Part shown: in pieces, positions 50,659 to 59,874 of the stretch
Numbering within the stretch: the stretch's first letter is position 1
Layout: the number at the start of each line of letters is the position of its first letter
Assembly: GCA_900315605.1 (NCBI GenBank)
Contig: OMZU01000021.1
Span: 1-59,959, forward strand
Direction of reading: 5' to 3'
Length of the DNA: 59,959 bases
Origin: an uncultured Eubacteriales bacterium
Lineage (GTDB): Bacteria > Bacillota > Clostridia > Oscillospirales > Acutalibacteraceae
The notes under the pieces: generated by a model
The model's database searches: none
What the model was told of the DNA's origin: nothing
What the model saw: only the letters and a program-made list of their open reading frames with translations
Program-made: the position numbers and the translations under genes

Positions 50659-51858
50659 TTAAACCTCTTCAAAAAATGTGTCGGGATGGTTCGGGTCAAA
50701 AAGCTCGTTTGCCCACATCAAAGTGATCAGATCCTCGGTGTCGCTGAGGTTGATGATATTATGGGTATATCCCGGGAGCATGTGAACTGCCGTGGGATTA
50801 TCTCCGCTTACTTCTATATCAATGACCTCGTCTCCGCAGATTTTACGCTCCTGAATAAGCGCGCGACCGGAAACTACAATGAAAAATTCCCATTTTGTGT
50901 GGTGCCAATGCTGCCCCTTGGTAATTCCCGGCTTTGAAATATTTACGCTGAACTGACCGCAGCTTTGGGTTTTGAGCAGCTCGGTAAAGCTGCCGCGGTT
51001 ATCAACGTTCATTTTTAGCGGAAAGGCTATTTTTTTCTTTGGCAAATATGATAAATAGGTTGAATAAAGCTTTTTGGCAAAGCTTCCGTCGGGAATTTCC
51101 GGAACCATAAGCGTTTGAGGCTGAGACTTAAAGCTCTCTAGCAAATCTACGATTTCTCCGAGAGTAACAAAATGAGAAACCGGAACCGCGCAGAATTTTC
51201 CGTCCGGTTTGATGATAGTTTTAATTCCGTCAAATTCACAGCGATGCTCCTTGTTTTCGAGCACGTCGAGCATTTCTATTACCAGATCGTCGATATACAC
51301 AAGCTCAAGCTCGGTTGAACGATCATTTATGGTTATCGGAAGGTCGTTTGCGATATTGTTGCAGAAGGTAGCAACAGCTGAGTTATAGTTTGGTCTGCAC
51401 CATTTTCCGAAAAGATTTGGAAAACGGTAAACCAGAACCTTCGCGCCGGTTTCGGCAGCATAATCAAAGAACAGCTCCTCCCCTGCCTTCTTGCTCATTC
51501 CGTACTCGCTCTTGCCAAATCTGCCTGCAAGACTTGCCTGTAGCGAGCTAGAAAGCATAACGGGACATTTATTATCATGTTTCTTTAGGGTATTTAAAAG
51601 CGTTTCGGCAAAGCCGAAATTTCCTTGCATAAATTCCTCGTTGTTCTTAGGACGGTTCACGCCTGCAAGGTTAAAAACAAAATCTGCCTCGGAGCAGTAT
51701 CTGTCGAACTCTTCGGGAGAAGAATCAATGTCGTACAAAAACAGCTCGTCGATTTTCAGCTCCGGTCTTGTTCTGTCTTTTCCGTCACGAATGCTTTTGA
51801 GTGCTTCGGTAAGGTTTTTTCCGGCAAAGCCCTTTGCACCCGTTATCAAAATGTTCAT
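50659..51858 (-). CDS. capF: Capsular polysaccharide reductase CapF
   Basis: A 399-residue bifunctional enzyme; ATG 51858 follows AAAGGGG. The N-terminal SDR domain (about 1-260) starts M-N-I-L-I-T-G-A-K-G-F-A-G-K-N-L and has Y-G-M-S-K-K as Y-x3-K. The C-terminal cupin (about 280-399) has G-Q-H-W-H-H-T-K and N-I-S-K-P-G-I-T-K-G. This two-domain order is specific for CapF/FnlB/WbjC, which acts after CapE in UDP-L-FucNAc synthesis. CapE is not in the window. Confidence 0.93.
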   Translation of the reverse strand: MNILITGAKGFAGKNLTEALKSIRDGKDRTRPELKIDELFLYDIDSSPEEFDRYCSEADFVFNLAGVNRPKNNEEFMQGNFGFAETLLNTLKKHDNKCPVMLSSSLQASLAGRFGKSEYGMSKKAGEELFFDYAAETGAKVLVYRFPNLFGKWCRPNYNSAVATFCNNIANDLPITINDRSTELELVYIDDLVIEMLDVLENKEHRCEFDGIKTIIKPDGKFCAVPVSHFVTLGEIVDLLESFKSQPQTLMVPEIPDGSFAKKLYSTYLSYLPKKKIAFPLKMNVDNRGSFTELLKTQSCGQFSVNISKPGITKGQHWHHTKWEFFIVVSGRALIQERKICGDEVIDIEVSGDNPTAVHMLPGYTHNIINLSDTEDLITLMWANELFDPNHPDTFFEEV

Positions 51859-51886
51859 ATTGATCCCCTTTGAGAATTTTGAAACA

Positions 51887-51910
51887 GTCCGTGACGTTTC
51901 CGCCACGGAC
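51887..51910 (-). other. Intercistronic hairpin in the capsule operon
   Basis: GTCCGTG pairs with CACGGAC between the glycosyltransferase gene and capF. On the minus strand the following TGTTTC is a poor U-tract, so it may be an mRNA-processing or polarity site rather than a terminator. Confidence 0.45.
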
Positions 51911-51965
51911 ATAAAATCGGTATTAATTTATTGCAACTCAGCACGATCTGAATTGTAATGTTGGA

Positions 51966-53165
51966 TTAAAGCTTGTTATAAAGGTCAACATATTCCATGA
52001 ACCTTTTGTTCATATCAAAACGCTGTGCGCGGTTGACGCACGCTTCCTCAGTGTAGGGCCTTTCTGCCTTGATTCTGCGTATCTGTTCTTCAAGCGCGTC
52101 AATATCGTCACATGGAACAACCGCACCGCAGGTATCATCAACAGTCTCAGGGCTTCCGCCGGTTTCAAAGGTGAGAACCGGTGTTCCGCACGCAAGAGCC
52201 TCAAGGTTGACGGTCGGGAAAGTGTCCTCCCTCGTCGGATTAACAAAAAGATCCGCTGCCGAATAAATCTCAACCAGCTCTCTCTGATTTTGAGTGACCG
52301 GGATTTGAACTATACTGTCAGGCAGGCTTGAAGCAGTTTTTTCATCAACGCCCACCATAATGATCGCATATTCTTCCCCAAGTCGTTTTCTGAGCTCAAC
52401 AAAAACGTCAAAGCCTTTTCTGACTTCCCAAGCGAATGAAACTCCCAGTAAAACAAATTTATTATCAAGCTTATGCTTAGCTTTAAAATCACTTTTTATA
52501 GGTTTGTAAACATCAAGATTAATTCCGTTGTTGATGACTTCAACCGGATAATCCTTTAAAAACGAGCTTTTTACCAGGTTTGCAAGCCACTGCGACGGAG
52601 TAACGATCGTCATGCTCTCAACGCCTGAAAACCACTTCTTTTTTCGCCTGAACATCTGAGTTGAATCATCAAACCTGCATCGCGGATAGACATTGAAGCT
52701 TGGGCAGTTGTTGCATTCGGTTTTCCATTTTTCACAACCGGAAAAGGCAAAATGCGGACAATGACCGGTAAACGCCCAGCAGTCGTGCAGGGTCCAAACA
52801 ACCTTTAGCCCTTTTCTCTTAATATAATCAAAAAGCATTGGAATGTTGATATACCAGCCGTGGATATTATGCAGATGAATTATATCGGGAGAAATATCTT
52901 CGATTTTTTTTATGAACTGTTTTGTTGAAAAACGCGAATAACAGCCGTTGCACCCGGTAAAGGAAGCAAGCTCCTGGTGGAGCTTTTTTGATACAACGTT
53001 TCCGATCTGAAAATGATATGGCGGCAATTCGCTGATAGGATGAGTCGAAAAACCCGCAGCCGAATAAACCTCATATCCGTTTTTTTGAGCTTGTTCAAGA
53101 ATACCCAAAGAGATCTTGATTGTGCTTCCGTAGGGCACGCAATTGATTGCAATTACTTTTCTCAT
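51966..53165 (-). CDS. Glycosyltransferase family 4
   Basis: A 399-residue cytoplasmic GT-B glycosyltransferase adding a sugar to the capsule repeat unit. The GT4 C-terminal signature E-x7-E is in P-T-V-N-L-E-A-L-A-C-G-T-P-V-L-T-F. Before it, N-P-T-R-E-D-T-F is typical. The N-terminal half has the H-L-H-N-I-H-G and W-T-L-H-D-C-W motifs plus a Cys-rich insert (CPHFAFSGCEKWKTECNNC) found in WbuB/WcaL-like enzymes. ATG 53165 overlaps the polymerase stop by four bases. Donor and acceptor are unknown. Confidence 0.9.
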   Translation of the reverse strand: MRKVIAINCVPYGSTIKISLGILEQAQKNGYEVYSAAGFSTHPISELPPYHFQIGNVVSKKLHQELASFTGCNGCYSRFSTKQFIKKIEDISPDIIHLHNIHGWYINIPMLFDYIKRKGLKVVWTLHDCWAFTGHCPHFAFSGCEKWKTECNNCPSFNVYPRCRFDDSTQMFRRKKKWFSGVESMTIVTPSQWLANLVKSSFLKDYPVEVINNGINLDVYKPIKSDFKAKHKLDNKFVLLGVSFAWEVRKGFDVFVELRKRLGEEYAIIMVGVDEKTASSLPDSIVQIPVTQNQRELVEIYSAADLFVNPTREDTFPTVNLEALACGTPVLTFETGGSPETVDDTCGAVVPCDDIDALEEQIRRIKAERPYTEEACVNRAQRFDMNKRFMEYVDLYNKL

Positions 53166-54235
53166 TTTATAAGCTCCAGCAAAGTAGTATAATTAGCAAA
53201 TCTCTCCCATAACGGATTGGTGAAAAAGGAAAAATATCTTAGTATATAAATTATAAATACAGTTATCGGCAAAATATATACATTAAACAGTTTTTCAATT
53301 TTTACCGGATGCACCATTTCACGATTAGCTTTAATTATAGACGGGATCGTTATTATGGAAAAAATGTCAAAATAGTACTGGATTCTCGTCAAAAAAGCAA
53401 CTTTACTTGCAAGAATACCAAAAGCAAGAGCAAACAGAGTAAACTTGCCGCACATAATGGCTTTTCCTTCAAGCTTATGCAAATTCAGCGCAACATAAGC
53501 GAACATAATGCTCGTCAAAATAGTGGCTCTGACGGAATTAGTTAGACCCTCGCCGTTATTATAAAAATAATCATAGTTTTTGTTATTAAAGAAATCAAGT
53601 ATTGATTCCATTATATACGAAAAAATGCTGTTATCTATCAAAAGGAAAAGCATTATTCCGATAAAAACCACAACAAAAGATTTTGAAACCTTTTTATCGT
53701 TAGCGAGAAAATAAACCGGTAAAAGAACTATAGCCGTCGTATGCAACAGCGTTGCCATTAATATCAATAAAACATAAGGAATAATTCTTCGTTGACGTGC
53801 AAATTGTACCGCACCTAAAAAGACTACTATTGCAAGCGTTTGTCTGAACGCCGAAAGCGACATAAGGAAAATATAAGGATTGATCAGAAAAATGATCATC
53901 GATACTCCCCAATAATCCTCGTCAAGATAATTGACGATAAGCTTATAGGAGGCTATTAGAAAAACGGCGGCAACAAACGCCACCAGCATATAGTAGTTCG
54001 GAAAAATAATATTTAAAAGCGTATATAAATACTGCGTTCCAAAGGCATTGAAGTTTCCTTTATTTACATAATCAAAAAGCTCTTGGTATCTGTCGTAGTC
54101 GTTGCCGACGGAATATCTGAGTGCGCTCAAAAAGAAAAGAATTATCATACAAATTTGGAGCGCAGTCTTTTTGTTAAGTCTGGTCTTAGTGTTAGCAATA
54201 ATGGCAGTAATAAACATAACAACATGTATCGCCAT
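53162..54235 (-). CDS. EpsG-family polysaccharide polymerase (Wzy-type)
   Basis: A 357-residue membrane protein with about eleven hydrophobic helices; ATG 54235 follows GGGAGGG. The EpsG family pattern includes L-S-A-L-R-Y-S-V-G-N-D-Y-D-R-Y near 42-56 and S-L-S-A-F-R-Q-T-L-A near 128. EpsG proteins polymerise lipid-linked repeat units outside the membrane. It lies between two glycosyltransferase genes as expected. No Wzx flippase is in the window. Confidence 0.85.
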   Translation of the reverse strand: MAIHVVMFITAIIANTKTRLNKKTALQICMIILFFLSALRYSVGNDYDRYQELFDYVNKGNFNAFGTQYLYTLLNIIFPNYYMLVAFVAAVFLIASYKLIVNYLDEDYWGVSMIIFLINPYIFLMSLSAFRQTLAIVVFLGAVQFARQRRIIPYVLLILMATLLHTTAIVLLPVYFLANDKKVSKSFVVVFIGIMLFLLIDNSIFSYIMESILDFFNNKNYDYFYNNGEGLTNSVRATILTSIMFAYVALNLHKLEGKAIMCGKFTLFALAFGILASKVAFLTRIQYYFDIFSIITIPSIIKANREMVHPVKIEKLFNVYILPITVFIIYILRYFSFFTNPLWERFANYTTLLELIK

Positions 54236-54239
54236 TATT

Positions 54240-55442
54240 TTATCCCTCCCGCATTTGTATGATTTCCTTTGCGATTTGCTCAGCCGAAAGATTCTCTTCG
54301 GCATATTTTATAAAGTCAGTCTGTTTGGTTTCGCTGAGAGCTTTGATGATCGCTTCTCTCAGCCCCTTGGTCTCACCGTTTTTGTCATCAACAACAAAAA
54401 CCATATCACGGTAACGTTCCGGCATACCGTCAAGCATATAGCAGACAACCGCATTACCGGTGAGCAGGTATTGAATATTTTTTGACGGAAAGGAATACTT
54501 TGCAAATTCCTCGTCATTTGTTCTCGGATTAACAAGAACCGACGCGGAGGACTGCCATTCTCCGGCTTCCTCGGGCGTTACCTGTCCCATAAACATAATT
54601 CTGTTATCGAGATCATTTTTTTCTTTGATAAAATCAACAGCGTCGCCCTTGCCGCAGAGCACGAGCCTGAGGTTTTTGTCAGGAATGGACATAAAAGCCT
54701 CTACAAGCGTTTTTACACCAAATCGCTCGTTCATTTTCCCTGTGTAGACAATGTATTTAACATCATTGGGCTTGTTTTGATTTTTAATTTTGCTCTTGGC
54801 GTTTTCTATATCGTTTTGTGAAATTATGCCTTCTTTCACAATATAAGGCATGTTATGAACGTCTATCTTATCAGCCATATGCTCTGTGAGCAACATATAA
54901 CCGTCTACATCCTTGTTTAGCTTAACAAATTTGCGTATATCAAATTTTTTTCCGACCTTATATATCATGCTGATATGAGCATTAAGGTTCATATACTGCG
55001 GCAAATCGGGAACAACAAGACAGATTTTGATTCTCGTATCGCGCTTTTTGGCGTATAAGGCTGCCTCCAAAAAAGGAGTATGAGGAGTATATACCACAAT
55101 AAGCTTGCTGTCGTCATCTGCCGCAATAAACTTGTTCAGTGCTTTTTTTAAAGCCTTAGATCTGGAAGGATTTCTTAATCCCCAAATATTGCAAAAATTT
55201 ACATATGTATACTCGTTTTGTTTTTCCTCAAAGCCCTTAAAGCTGACAATATCCGAAGCGTTCGGATAGCTTCCCACAAAGGGAGCAGAAATAACATCAA
55301 AATCCTTTACACAGCTTCTAAAGCCCTGTATCATCTTTTTTTGAAAAACGTTTGCCGAAAATTCGACAGGATACTTTGAATGAGCGATTACCTCTTTCTC
55401 ATTCGCTTCTCCGTATACTCCGCAAAGGTATAAAACCCTCAT
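54240..55442 (-). CDS. Glycosyltransferase, GT-B fold (family 4-like)
   Basis: A 400-residue enzyme starting directly after the upstream stop (TAA-ATG). N-terminal Rossmann region (MRVLYLCGVYGEANEKEV), middle V-Y-T-G-K-M-N-E-R-F-G-V-K-T-L-V-E-A and L-R-L-V-L-C-G-K-G-D-A, and C-terminal N-P-R-T-N-D-E-E-F-A-K-Y-S-F-P-S-K-N-I-Q-Y are the donor-binding motifs of GT4-type enzymes. It should add one sugar of the capsule unit. Confidence 0.87.
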   Translation of the reverse strand: MRVLYLCGVYGEANEKEVIAHSKYPVEFSANVFQKKMIQGFRSCVKDFDVISAPFVGSYPNASDIVSFKGFEEKQNEYTYVNFCNIWGLRNPSRSKALKKALNKFIAADDDSKLIVVYTPHTPFLEAALYAKKRDTRIKICLVVPDLPQYMNLNAHISMIYKVGKKFDIRKFVKLNKDVDGYMLLTEHMADKIDVHNMPYIVKEGIISQNDIENAKSKIKNQNKPNDVKYIVYTGKMNERFGVKTLVEAFMSIPDKNLRLVLCGKGDAVDFIKEKNDLDNRIMFMGQVTPEEAGEWQSSASVLVNPRTNDEEFAKYSFPSKNIQYLLTGNAVVCYMLDGMPERYRDMVFVVDDKNGETKGLREAIIKALSETKQTDFIKYAEENLSAEQIAKEIIQMREG

Positions 55443-56342
55443 TTATCCTACACTCCGAAGCAGCTTTATTCCCTGTATCGGCGAGCAGATTACTGCGTGT
55501 ACGCCGTTCACAAAAAAACTGCCGTAATTTTTCATTCTCAAATTTGCAAAAGCAATAACAGCGTAATGTCTCATTTTGATCTGTCTTATGCTTTTGCTGT
55601 CAAAGCGGTCAAAATACTTCTTTTTATGATTAAACAACAAATTCTCGCCCTTGATTTTGCCCTCACCGCTTGAGAGACCGCCGTTTCCGCGGTGAACATA
55701 GGCTTTTACATCATGGCGTTCAAGGTATCCGAATTTTCCGTTACCCTCGATTGCCCGCTGGATCAAATAAAACTCGTCTCCTACGTCAATATGAGCAAAG
55801 CCTTCGATCTTCTGTATGTATTCACGGGTGAACATCATAGTATCCGTTCCCGTGATATGATACATAAAATGAAGCTTAAACAGGTCGTCGTTATCGGCGT
55901 TTTTGAGATATGAACGTCTTTTTTTCTCATAAAGCTTTCCGTCGTCGTAATACAAGTCGAGGTCGGTTACTGAATAATCAAAGCCGTTTTCCTCCATAAA
56001 TGTATACTGATGTTCAAGCTTTTCGGGCAGATATTCGTCATCATCGTCAAGAAAGGTAACATATTTGCCGCAGGCGTTATCAATACCCATATTTCTTGTT
56101 TTCGCCGAACCGAGATTAATCTCGTTCTTTAAAAGCTTAATATTAATATCCGTGTATTTTTTTCTAAAACTGTCAACGATCTTTTCAACCCGACAGTTAA
56201 AATCCGAATCGGCGTTATCGTCCACCAGTATGACCTCAAAATTACGAAAGGTTTGATTTCCAAGTGACGAAAGCGCGCGATCAAGCTCATTGTCACGTCT
56301 GTAGGACGCAACAATGACGCTGACATTAATTGATGTTTCCAT
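55443..56342 (-). CDS. Glycosyltransferase family 2
   Basis: A 299-residue GT-A enzyme. ATG 56342 is taken; there is no strong RBS, only GAGTG. The nucleotide-sugar motifs are V-S-V-I-V-A-S-Y-R-R, D-D-N and the metal-binding F-L-D-D-D-D-E-Y near 95. Later helices carry K-M-R-H-Y-A. It belongs to the capsule operon, directly after the cpsD-like gene. Sugar specificity is unknown. Confidence 0.9.
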   Translation of the reverse strand: METSINVSVIVASYRRDNELDRALSSLGNQTFRNFEVILVDDNADSDFNCRVEKIVDSFRKKYTDINIKLLKNEINLGSAKTRNMGIDNACGKYVTFLDDDDEYLPEKLEHQYTFMEENGFDYSVTDLDLYYDDGKLYEKKRRSYLKNADNDDLFKLHFMYHITGTDTMMFTREYIQKIEGFAHIDVGDEFYLIQRAIEGNGKFGYLERHDVKAYVHRGNGGLSSGEGKIKGENLLFNHKKKYFDRFDSKSIRQIKMRHYAVIAFANLRMKNYGSFFVNGVHAVICSPIQGIKLLRSVG

Positions 56343-56357
56343 TATTTCACTCAATTA

Positions 56358-57149
56358 TTATTTATTCTTGCCCTTTGAAGCATTTTTGGATTGTTTTTCC
56401 GCTTCTTTGTTATCGTCTTTATTTCTTCTGCGGGTTTTATAGTAGTTTCTGTAATAATATCTCTTGCTTCCCTTATAGATATTTTCGAGTTCCTTCGCGT
56501 TATAAACAAATCCAATGATTTTAGCGTCGGCAAATTCAAGCTGACGAAGTGTTTCCTCTACCTTTGTGTATTCCGAGGTGTTGTGCCTAACGATTATCAA
56601 AAATCCATCAACAGACTTAGACATGATCGCAGCGTCCGAAACCACCGCAACAGGCGGAAAGTCAAGAATAATATAGTCGTAATACTTTTTTAGTATTTCT
56701 ATAATGTGCTGCATCTGAGGCGATTCAAGCAAAATCGTCGGGTCAGGAGGAACAGTTCCCGATGGAAGAACGTCGATCCCGTATTCCGGGATTTTTCTGA
56801 TAAGAGTATCGTCCATATTGTTTGTTCCGGCGAGATAATCGCTCAGACCGGGCTTTGAGTCGATACCGATTTTTGAAGCGACCGTGGGAATACGCATATC
56901 GCAGTCAATTATAATAACCTTTTTTTTGATCTGAGCAAAAGCAATAGCAAGATTGATCGCAACAGAGCTCTTTCCGTCTCCTCTGTATGCGCTGGTTATA
57001 CCGATGCACTTGGATTCATTGCCCGGAAGCGAAAAGGTGATGTTGGTTCTAAGAGTCTTATATGCCTCCTGAACCGAGAAAGAGGAATCCTTGGAAAGGA
57101 GCATTTTATCAGGATTAAACAAGGATTTTGTTTTATTTTTTGGAGCCAT
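56358..57149 (-). CDS. cpsD: Capsular BY-type tyrosine kinase (CpsD/CapB-like)
   Basis: A 263-residue bacterial tyrosine kinase. ATG 57149 is chosen because AGGAGG lies 8 bases upstream, within the end of the wzz gene (17-base overlap). Walker A is A-Y-R-G-D-G-K-S-S at 54-62, Walker A' is I-D-C-D-M-R at 81-86, and Walker B is I-L-D-F-P-P. The C-terminal tyrosine cluster (KRYYYRNYYK) is the usual autophosphorylation site. It is activated by the Wzz/CapA membrane protein and controls capsule polymerisation. Confidence 0.92.
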   Translation of the reverse strand: MAPKNKTKSLFNPDKMLLSKDSSFSVQEAYKTLRTNITFSLPGNESKCIGITSAYRGDGKSSVAINLAIAFAQIKKKVIIIDCDMRIPTVASKIGIDSKPGLSDYLAGTNNMDDTLIRKIPEYGIDVLPSGTVPPDPTILLESPQMQHIIEILKKYYDYIILDFPPVAVVSDAAIMSKSVDGFLIIVRHNTSEYTKVEETLRQLEFADAKIIGFVYNAKELENIYKGSKRYYYRNYYKTRRRNKDDNKEAEKQSKNASKGKNK

Positions 57150-58029
57150 CTTCATCGCCTCCTGATTTATTATTTGATGGTTTCTTGTAGTAATAATCGC
57201 CGTAGCCGTAAGAATAATTATAATAATTATAATCGTAGTTGTAGCTATATCCGTTTGCACTCATAGCGTTGTCCATGTCGGGGATGATTCCCACAACCGG
57301 CAGCGAGAAGTAATTTTCAAGGTCGTTTTCATTCTTAACTGTGTCGTCGCGGATAAAGCGGATGACAAGAATAAGAACAATCAAAATCAAACCGCCTGCA
57401 AAACCGCCGATCAGCCATTTTGCGTAAACCGGAGCAACACTTGAGGTGGGAAGCTCAGGACTGTCGATTATCCTCATTGAGCTGCCCTCAACAACATCTT
57501 CAAGATAAGCGGGAGCAACGTCAGCGATCGCGTTTGCAAGTTCATATGAAAAATCGGGATTTTCAGTGGTAACATTTACTGTGATTACCTCGGAATCGCT
57601 CGCCGGTTCAACCTGAACATATGACAAAAGCTCATTGGCACTTTGTCCGCTTTCCATTTTCTCCGCAGCCGCCTGCATAACAGCCTTGCTCTTGATAACC
57701 TGGGAGTATGTTTTAACAATACGGATCCTCGCCTGCATATCCGAGTTAGTAACCGTATCGCTGTTGCGCTCCTTTGCATTGTTTACATAAGCGGTAAACG
57801 ACGAGAGATAAGACGGAGCAATAAACAAATGACAATAAATATCTGCTCCTATGCCGCAAATAAATGCGGCCAGACCGATAAGCCAAAGCTTTTTCAGAAG
57901 CTCGTTAAGGATCGGCATCAAGGTGATTTCGGTACGTTTAACTTTGCCTTTTTCTTCAAGCCTTCGGGTATACTCCTGCTTAGAAGTCTCCGCCGAATAG
58001 TCGGTTTTCATTTCCGGATTATTTACCAT
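57133..58029 (-). CDS. Wzz/CapA-type chain-length modulator (kinase activator) with Tyr-rich tail
   Basis: A 298-residue membrane protein, partner of the kinase encoded next. TM1 is at about 48-69, followed by an extracellular region with coiled-coil character (MQAAAEKMESGQSANELLSYV). TM2 is at about 198-220, after the P-x2-P region (SVAPVYAKWLIGG). The cytoplasmic C-terminus has an unusual tyrosine-rich stretch, near residues 264-281 (NYDYNYYNYSYGYGDYYYKK). It heads the capsule operon, with the promoter at 58106-58134. Confidence 0.88.
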   Translation of the reverse strand: MVNNPEMKTDYSAETSKQEYTRRLEEKGKVKRTEITLMPILNELLKKLWLIGLAAFICGIGADIYCHLFIAPSYLSSFTAYVNNAKERNSDTVTNSDMQARIRIVKTYSQVIKSKAVMQAAAEKMESGQSANELLSYVQVEPASDSEVITVNVTTENPDFSYELANAIADVAPAYLEDVVEGSSMRIIDSPELPTSSVAPVYAKWLIGGFAGGLILIVLILVIRFIRDDTVKNENDLENYFSLPVVGIIPDMDNAMSANGYSYNYDYNYYNYSYGYGDYYYKKPSNNKSGGDEDGSKK

Positions 58030-58105
58030 ATAATTTCCACTACCTAAACATAAAAATTAATGTGTATATAATTAACATAAATATGTTTATTACAAATACC
58101 GCTAT

Positions 58106-58134
58106 ATTATAGCATAATGTCACAATATATTCAA
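58106..58134 (-). promoter_or_regulatory. Promoter of the capsule operon
   Basis: On the minus strand TTGAAT (58134-58129), 17 bases, TATAAT (58111-58106), with a leader of about 70 bases. It drives wzz through capG. The flanking 340-base gap otherwise holds AT-rich DNA and the divergent promoter. Confidence 0.7.
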
Positions 58135-58208
58135 GCAGTTTTTTTATATTACTACAATTTTGTCATTTTTAATCCTAAAAGAGTTCAAAATAAATAAAAA
58201 TCAAGCTA

Positions 58209-58237
58209 TTGAAGTGCTCAAAAAATGGTGCTATAAT
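58209..58237 (+). promoter_or_regulatory. Promoter of the RlmD-type methyltransferase gene
   Basis: TTGAAG (58209-58214), 17 bases, TATAAT (58232-58237), leaving a leader of about 130 bases in which I see no clear riboswitch or attenuator. Confidence 0.6.
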
Positions 58238-58372
58238 ACAATTATCATATCCAAACCGAATTATTTTATAAATACAATATAATTATATACTAATTTTTAA
58301 CAATATCTGTATGATAAATGTTTATGATTAACGAAATTTGGATTTGCCTTATTTTTTTCGGAGGTATAAAAG

Positions 58373-59554
58373 ATGAATAATAACAAAATATCATGTCCTG
58401 TTTCAAAAAAATGCGGTGGCTGTCAGCTGCTTAATCTCAGCTATACGGAGCAGCTAAAGCTAAAGCAGTCGGTCGTTGAACGCCTGCTAAAAAAATTCTG
58501 CCGCGTTGAAAAAATAATAGGAATGGATCATCCGTACCATTATCGCAACAAGGTCCAGGCGGCATTTTATACCAACAAGCAGGGCAAAATAATCTCCGGC
58601 GTATACCAGTCGGGGAGTCATCACGTTGTGGGAATAGACTGCTGCTTGACAGAGGATGAAACAGCCGACAAAATTATCACCACGGTCAGAAAGCTTCTCC
58701 CCTCCTTTAGGCTCACTACATATAACGAGGACACAGGCAGAGGCTTTTTGCGGCATATCCTTGTCAAAAGAGGATTTGCAACAAATCAAATCATGCTTGT
58801 TTTGGTAACAGGTACGCCTGTTTTTCCTTCAAAGAATAATTTTGTTAAAGCAATTCTAAAAGAATTTCCGGAAATAACTACAATAGTTCAGAACATCAAC
58901 AACTACAACACGAATCTTGTGCTCGGTGAACAGCAAAAAATCCTGTACGGAAAAGGATTTATTGAGGATATTCTGTGCGGCTGCAAATTCAGGATCTCTC
59001 CAAAAAGCTTTTATCAGATCAATCCGGTCCAAACCGAGGTGCTTTATAACACCGCAATGTATTACGCGCAGCTCAAGGGCAGCGAGACCGTGCTTGATAC
59101 GTACTGCGGGATCGGAACTATCGGGATCGTTGCGGCAAAGCGCGGCGCAGGCAGGGTCATAGGAGTTGAGCTGAACGGCGACGCGGTAAAGGACGCGATC
59201 TCAAATGCAAGGGCAAATGATCTTAAAAACATATTTTTTATCAAGGGCGACGCAGGAGATTTTATGTCGGAGGCAGCCGAGGAAAATGAAGCACCCGACG
59301 TTGTTTTTATGGATCCGCCCAGAGCCGGAAGCGCCCCGAAATTTTTGGACGCGCTCATAAAAATGTCGCCGAAGCGCGTTGTTTATATCTCCTGCAATCC
59401 CGAAACCATGGCGAGAGACCTTGAATATTTGACCTCAAAAAGCAGCTATACAGTCAAAAAAATACAGCCCGTGGATATGTTCCCTCACACGAGGCACGTT
59501 GAATGTGTGTCGTTGCTGTGTCGTAAAGAAACCTCAAAAGCCCTTGAACAATAA
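58373..59554 (+). CDS. rlmD: 23S rRNA (uracil-C5)-methyltransferase, RlmD/RumA type
   Basis: A 393-residue SAM-dependent enzyme that methylates a uracil in rRNA (in E. coli RlmD, U1939 of 23S rRNA). Iron-sulfur-type cysteines Cys8, Cys14 and Cys17 are in C-P-V-S-K-K-C-G-G-C; the fourth ligand would be downstream. SAM-binding L-D-T-Y-C-G-I-G-T-I-G, catalytic Cys341 in Y-I-S-C-N-P-E-T, and general base Glu in H-V-E-C-V are intact. ATG 58373 follows CGGAGG. Firmicutes have two or three such paralogues, so the exact target is uncertain. Confidence 0.9.
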   Translation: MNNNKISCPVSKKCGGCQLLNLSYTEQLKLKQSVVERLLKKFCRVEKIIGMDHPYHYRNKVQAAFYTNKQGKIISGVYQSGSHHVVGIDCCLTEDETADKIITTVRKLLPSFRLTTYNEDTGRGFLRHILVKRGFATNQIMLVLVTGTPVFPSKNNFVKAILKEFPEITTIVQNINNYNTNLVLGEQQKILYGKGFIEDILCGCKFRISPKSFYQINPVQTEVLYNTAMYYAQLKGSETVLDTYCGIGTIGIVAAKRGAGRVIGVELNGDAVKDAISNARANDLKNIFFIKGDAGDFMSEAAEENEAPDVVFMDPPRAGSAPKFLDALIKMSPKRVVYISCNPETMARDLEYLTSKSSYTVKKIQPVDMFPHTRHVECVSLLCRKETSKALEQ

Positions 59555-59595
59555 GAAAAAACAAGAATTGAAAAAAACAGAAGAATTACAGATAG

Positions 59596-59874
59596 TTGGT
59601 GAGAATAATTAATATAGAAAAATTTTGTGAAAAACATGGATTTGGTAAAGTAGTAAATATTACAAAAATATCCGGTGGCTTAATGCACAAAATGTTTAAG
59701 GTTGAAACAGATATAGGTGTTTATTGTGTTAAAGTGTTAAATCCGGAAGTAATGTCCAGAAAAGAAGCATACGGTAATTTTGTAGTATCAGAATCAGTTT
59801 CTAATCTTGCAATGAAAAATGGAATACCTGTGTCCGGTGCATTAAGTATTGAGGGTTATTATTTAAGGTCACCT
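59596..59874 (+). pseudogene. Phosphotransferase-like gene, truncated by an IS
   Basis: An N-terminal lobe fragment of about 93 residues (TTG 59596 or GTG 59599; no clear RBS). I-S-G-G-L-M-H-K-M-F-K-V and Y-C-V-K-V-L-N-P resemble the ATP-lobe of aminoglycoside/choline phosphotransferase (APH/ChoK-like) proteins. The coding sequence ends in E-G-Y-Y-L-R-S, where the family would continue with the hinge, then runs into the IS terminus (PLKIPRKTNENMV are IS-derived codons ending at 59913). Catalytic motifs (Brenner HGD) are missing, so the gene is interrupted. Confidence 0.6.

Noticed and set aside
49473-58029. Recently transferred genomic island in the capsule region
   Set aside because: Base composition is somewhat lower in GC, as is common for capsule genes, but no integrase or attachment site was found.
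58238-58372. Riboswitch in the long leader of the methyltransferase gene
   Set aside because: The leader is AT-rich with no strong helices or known aptamer motifs.
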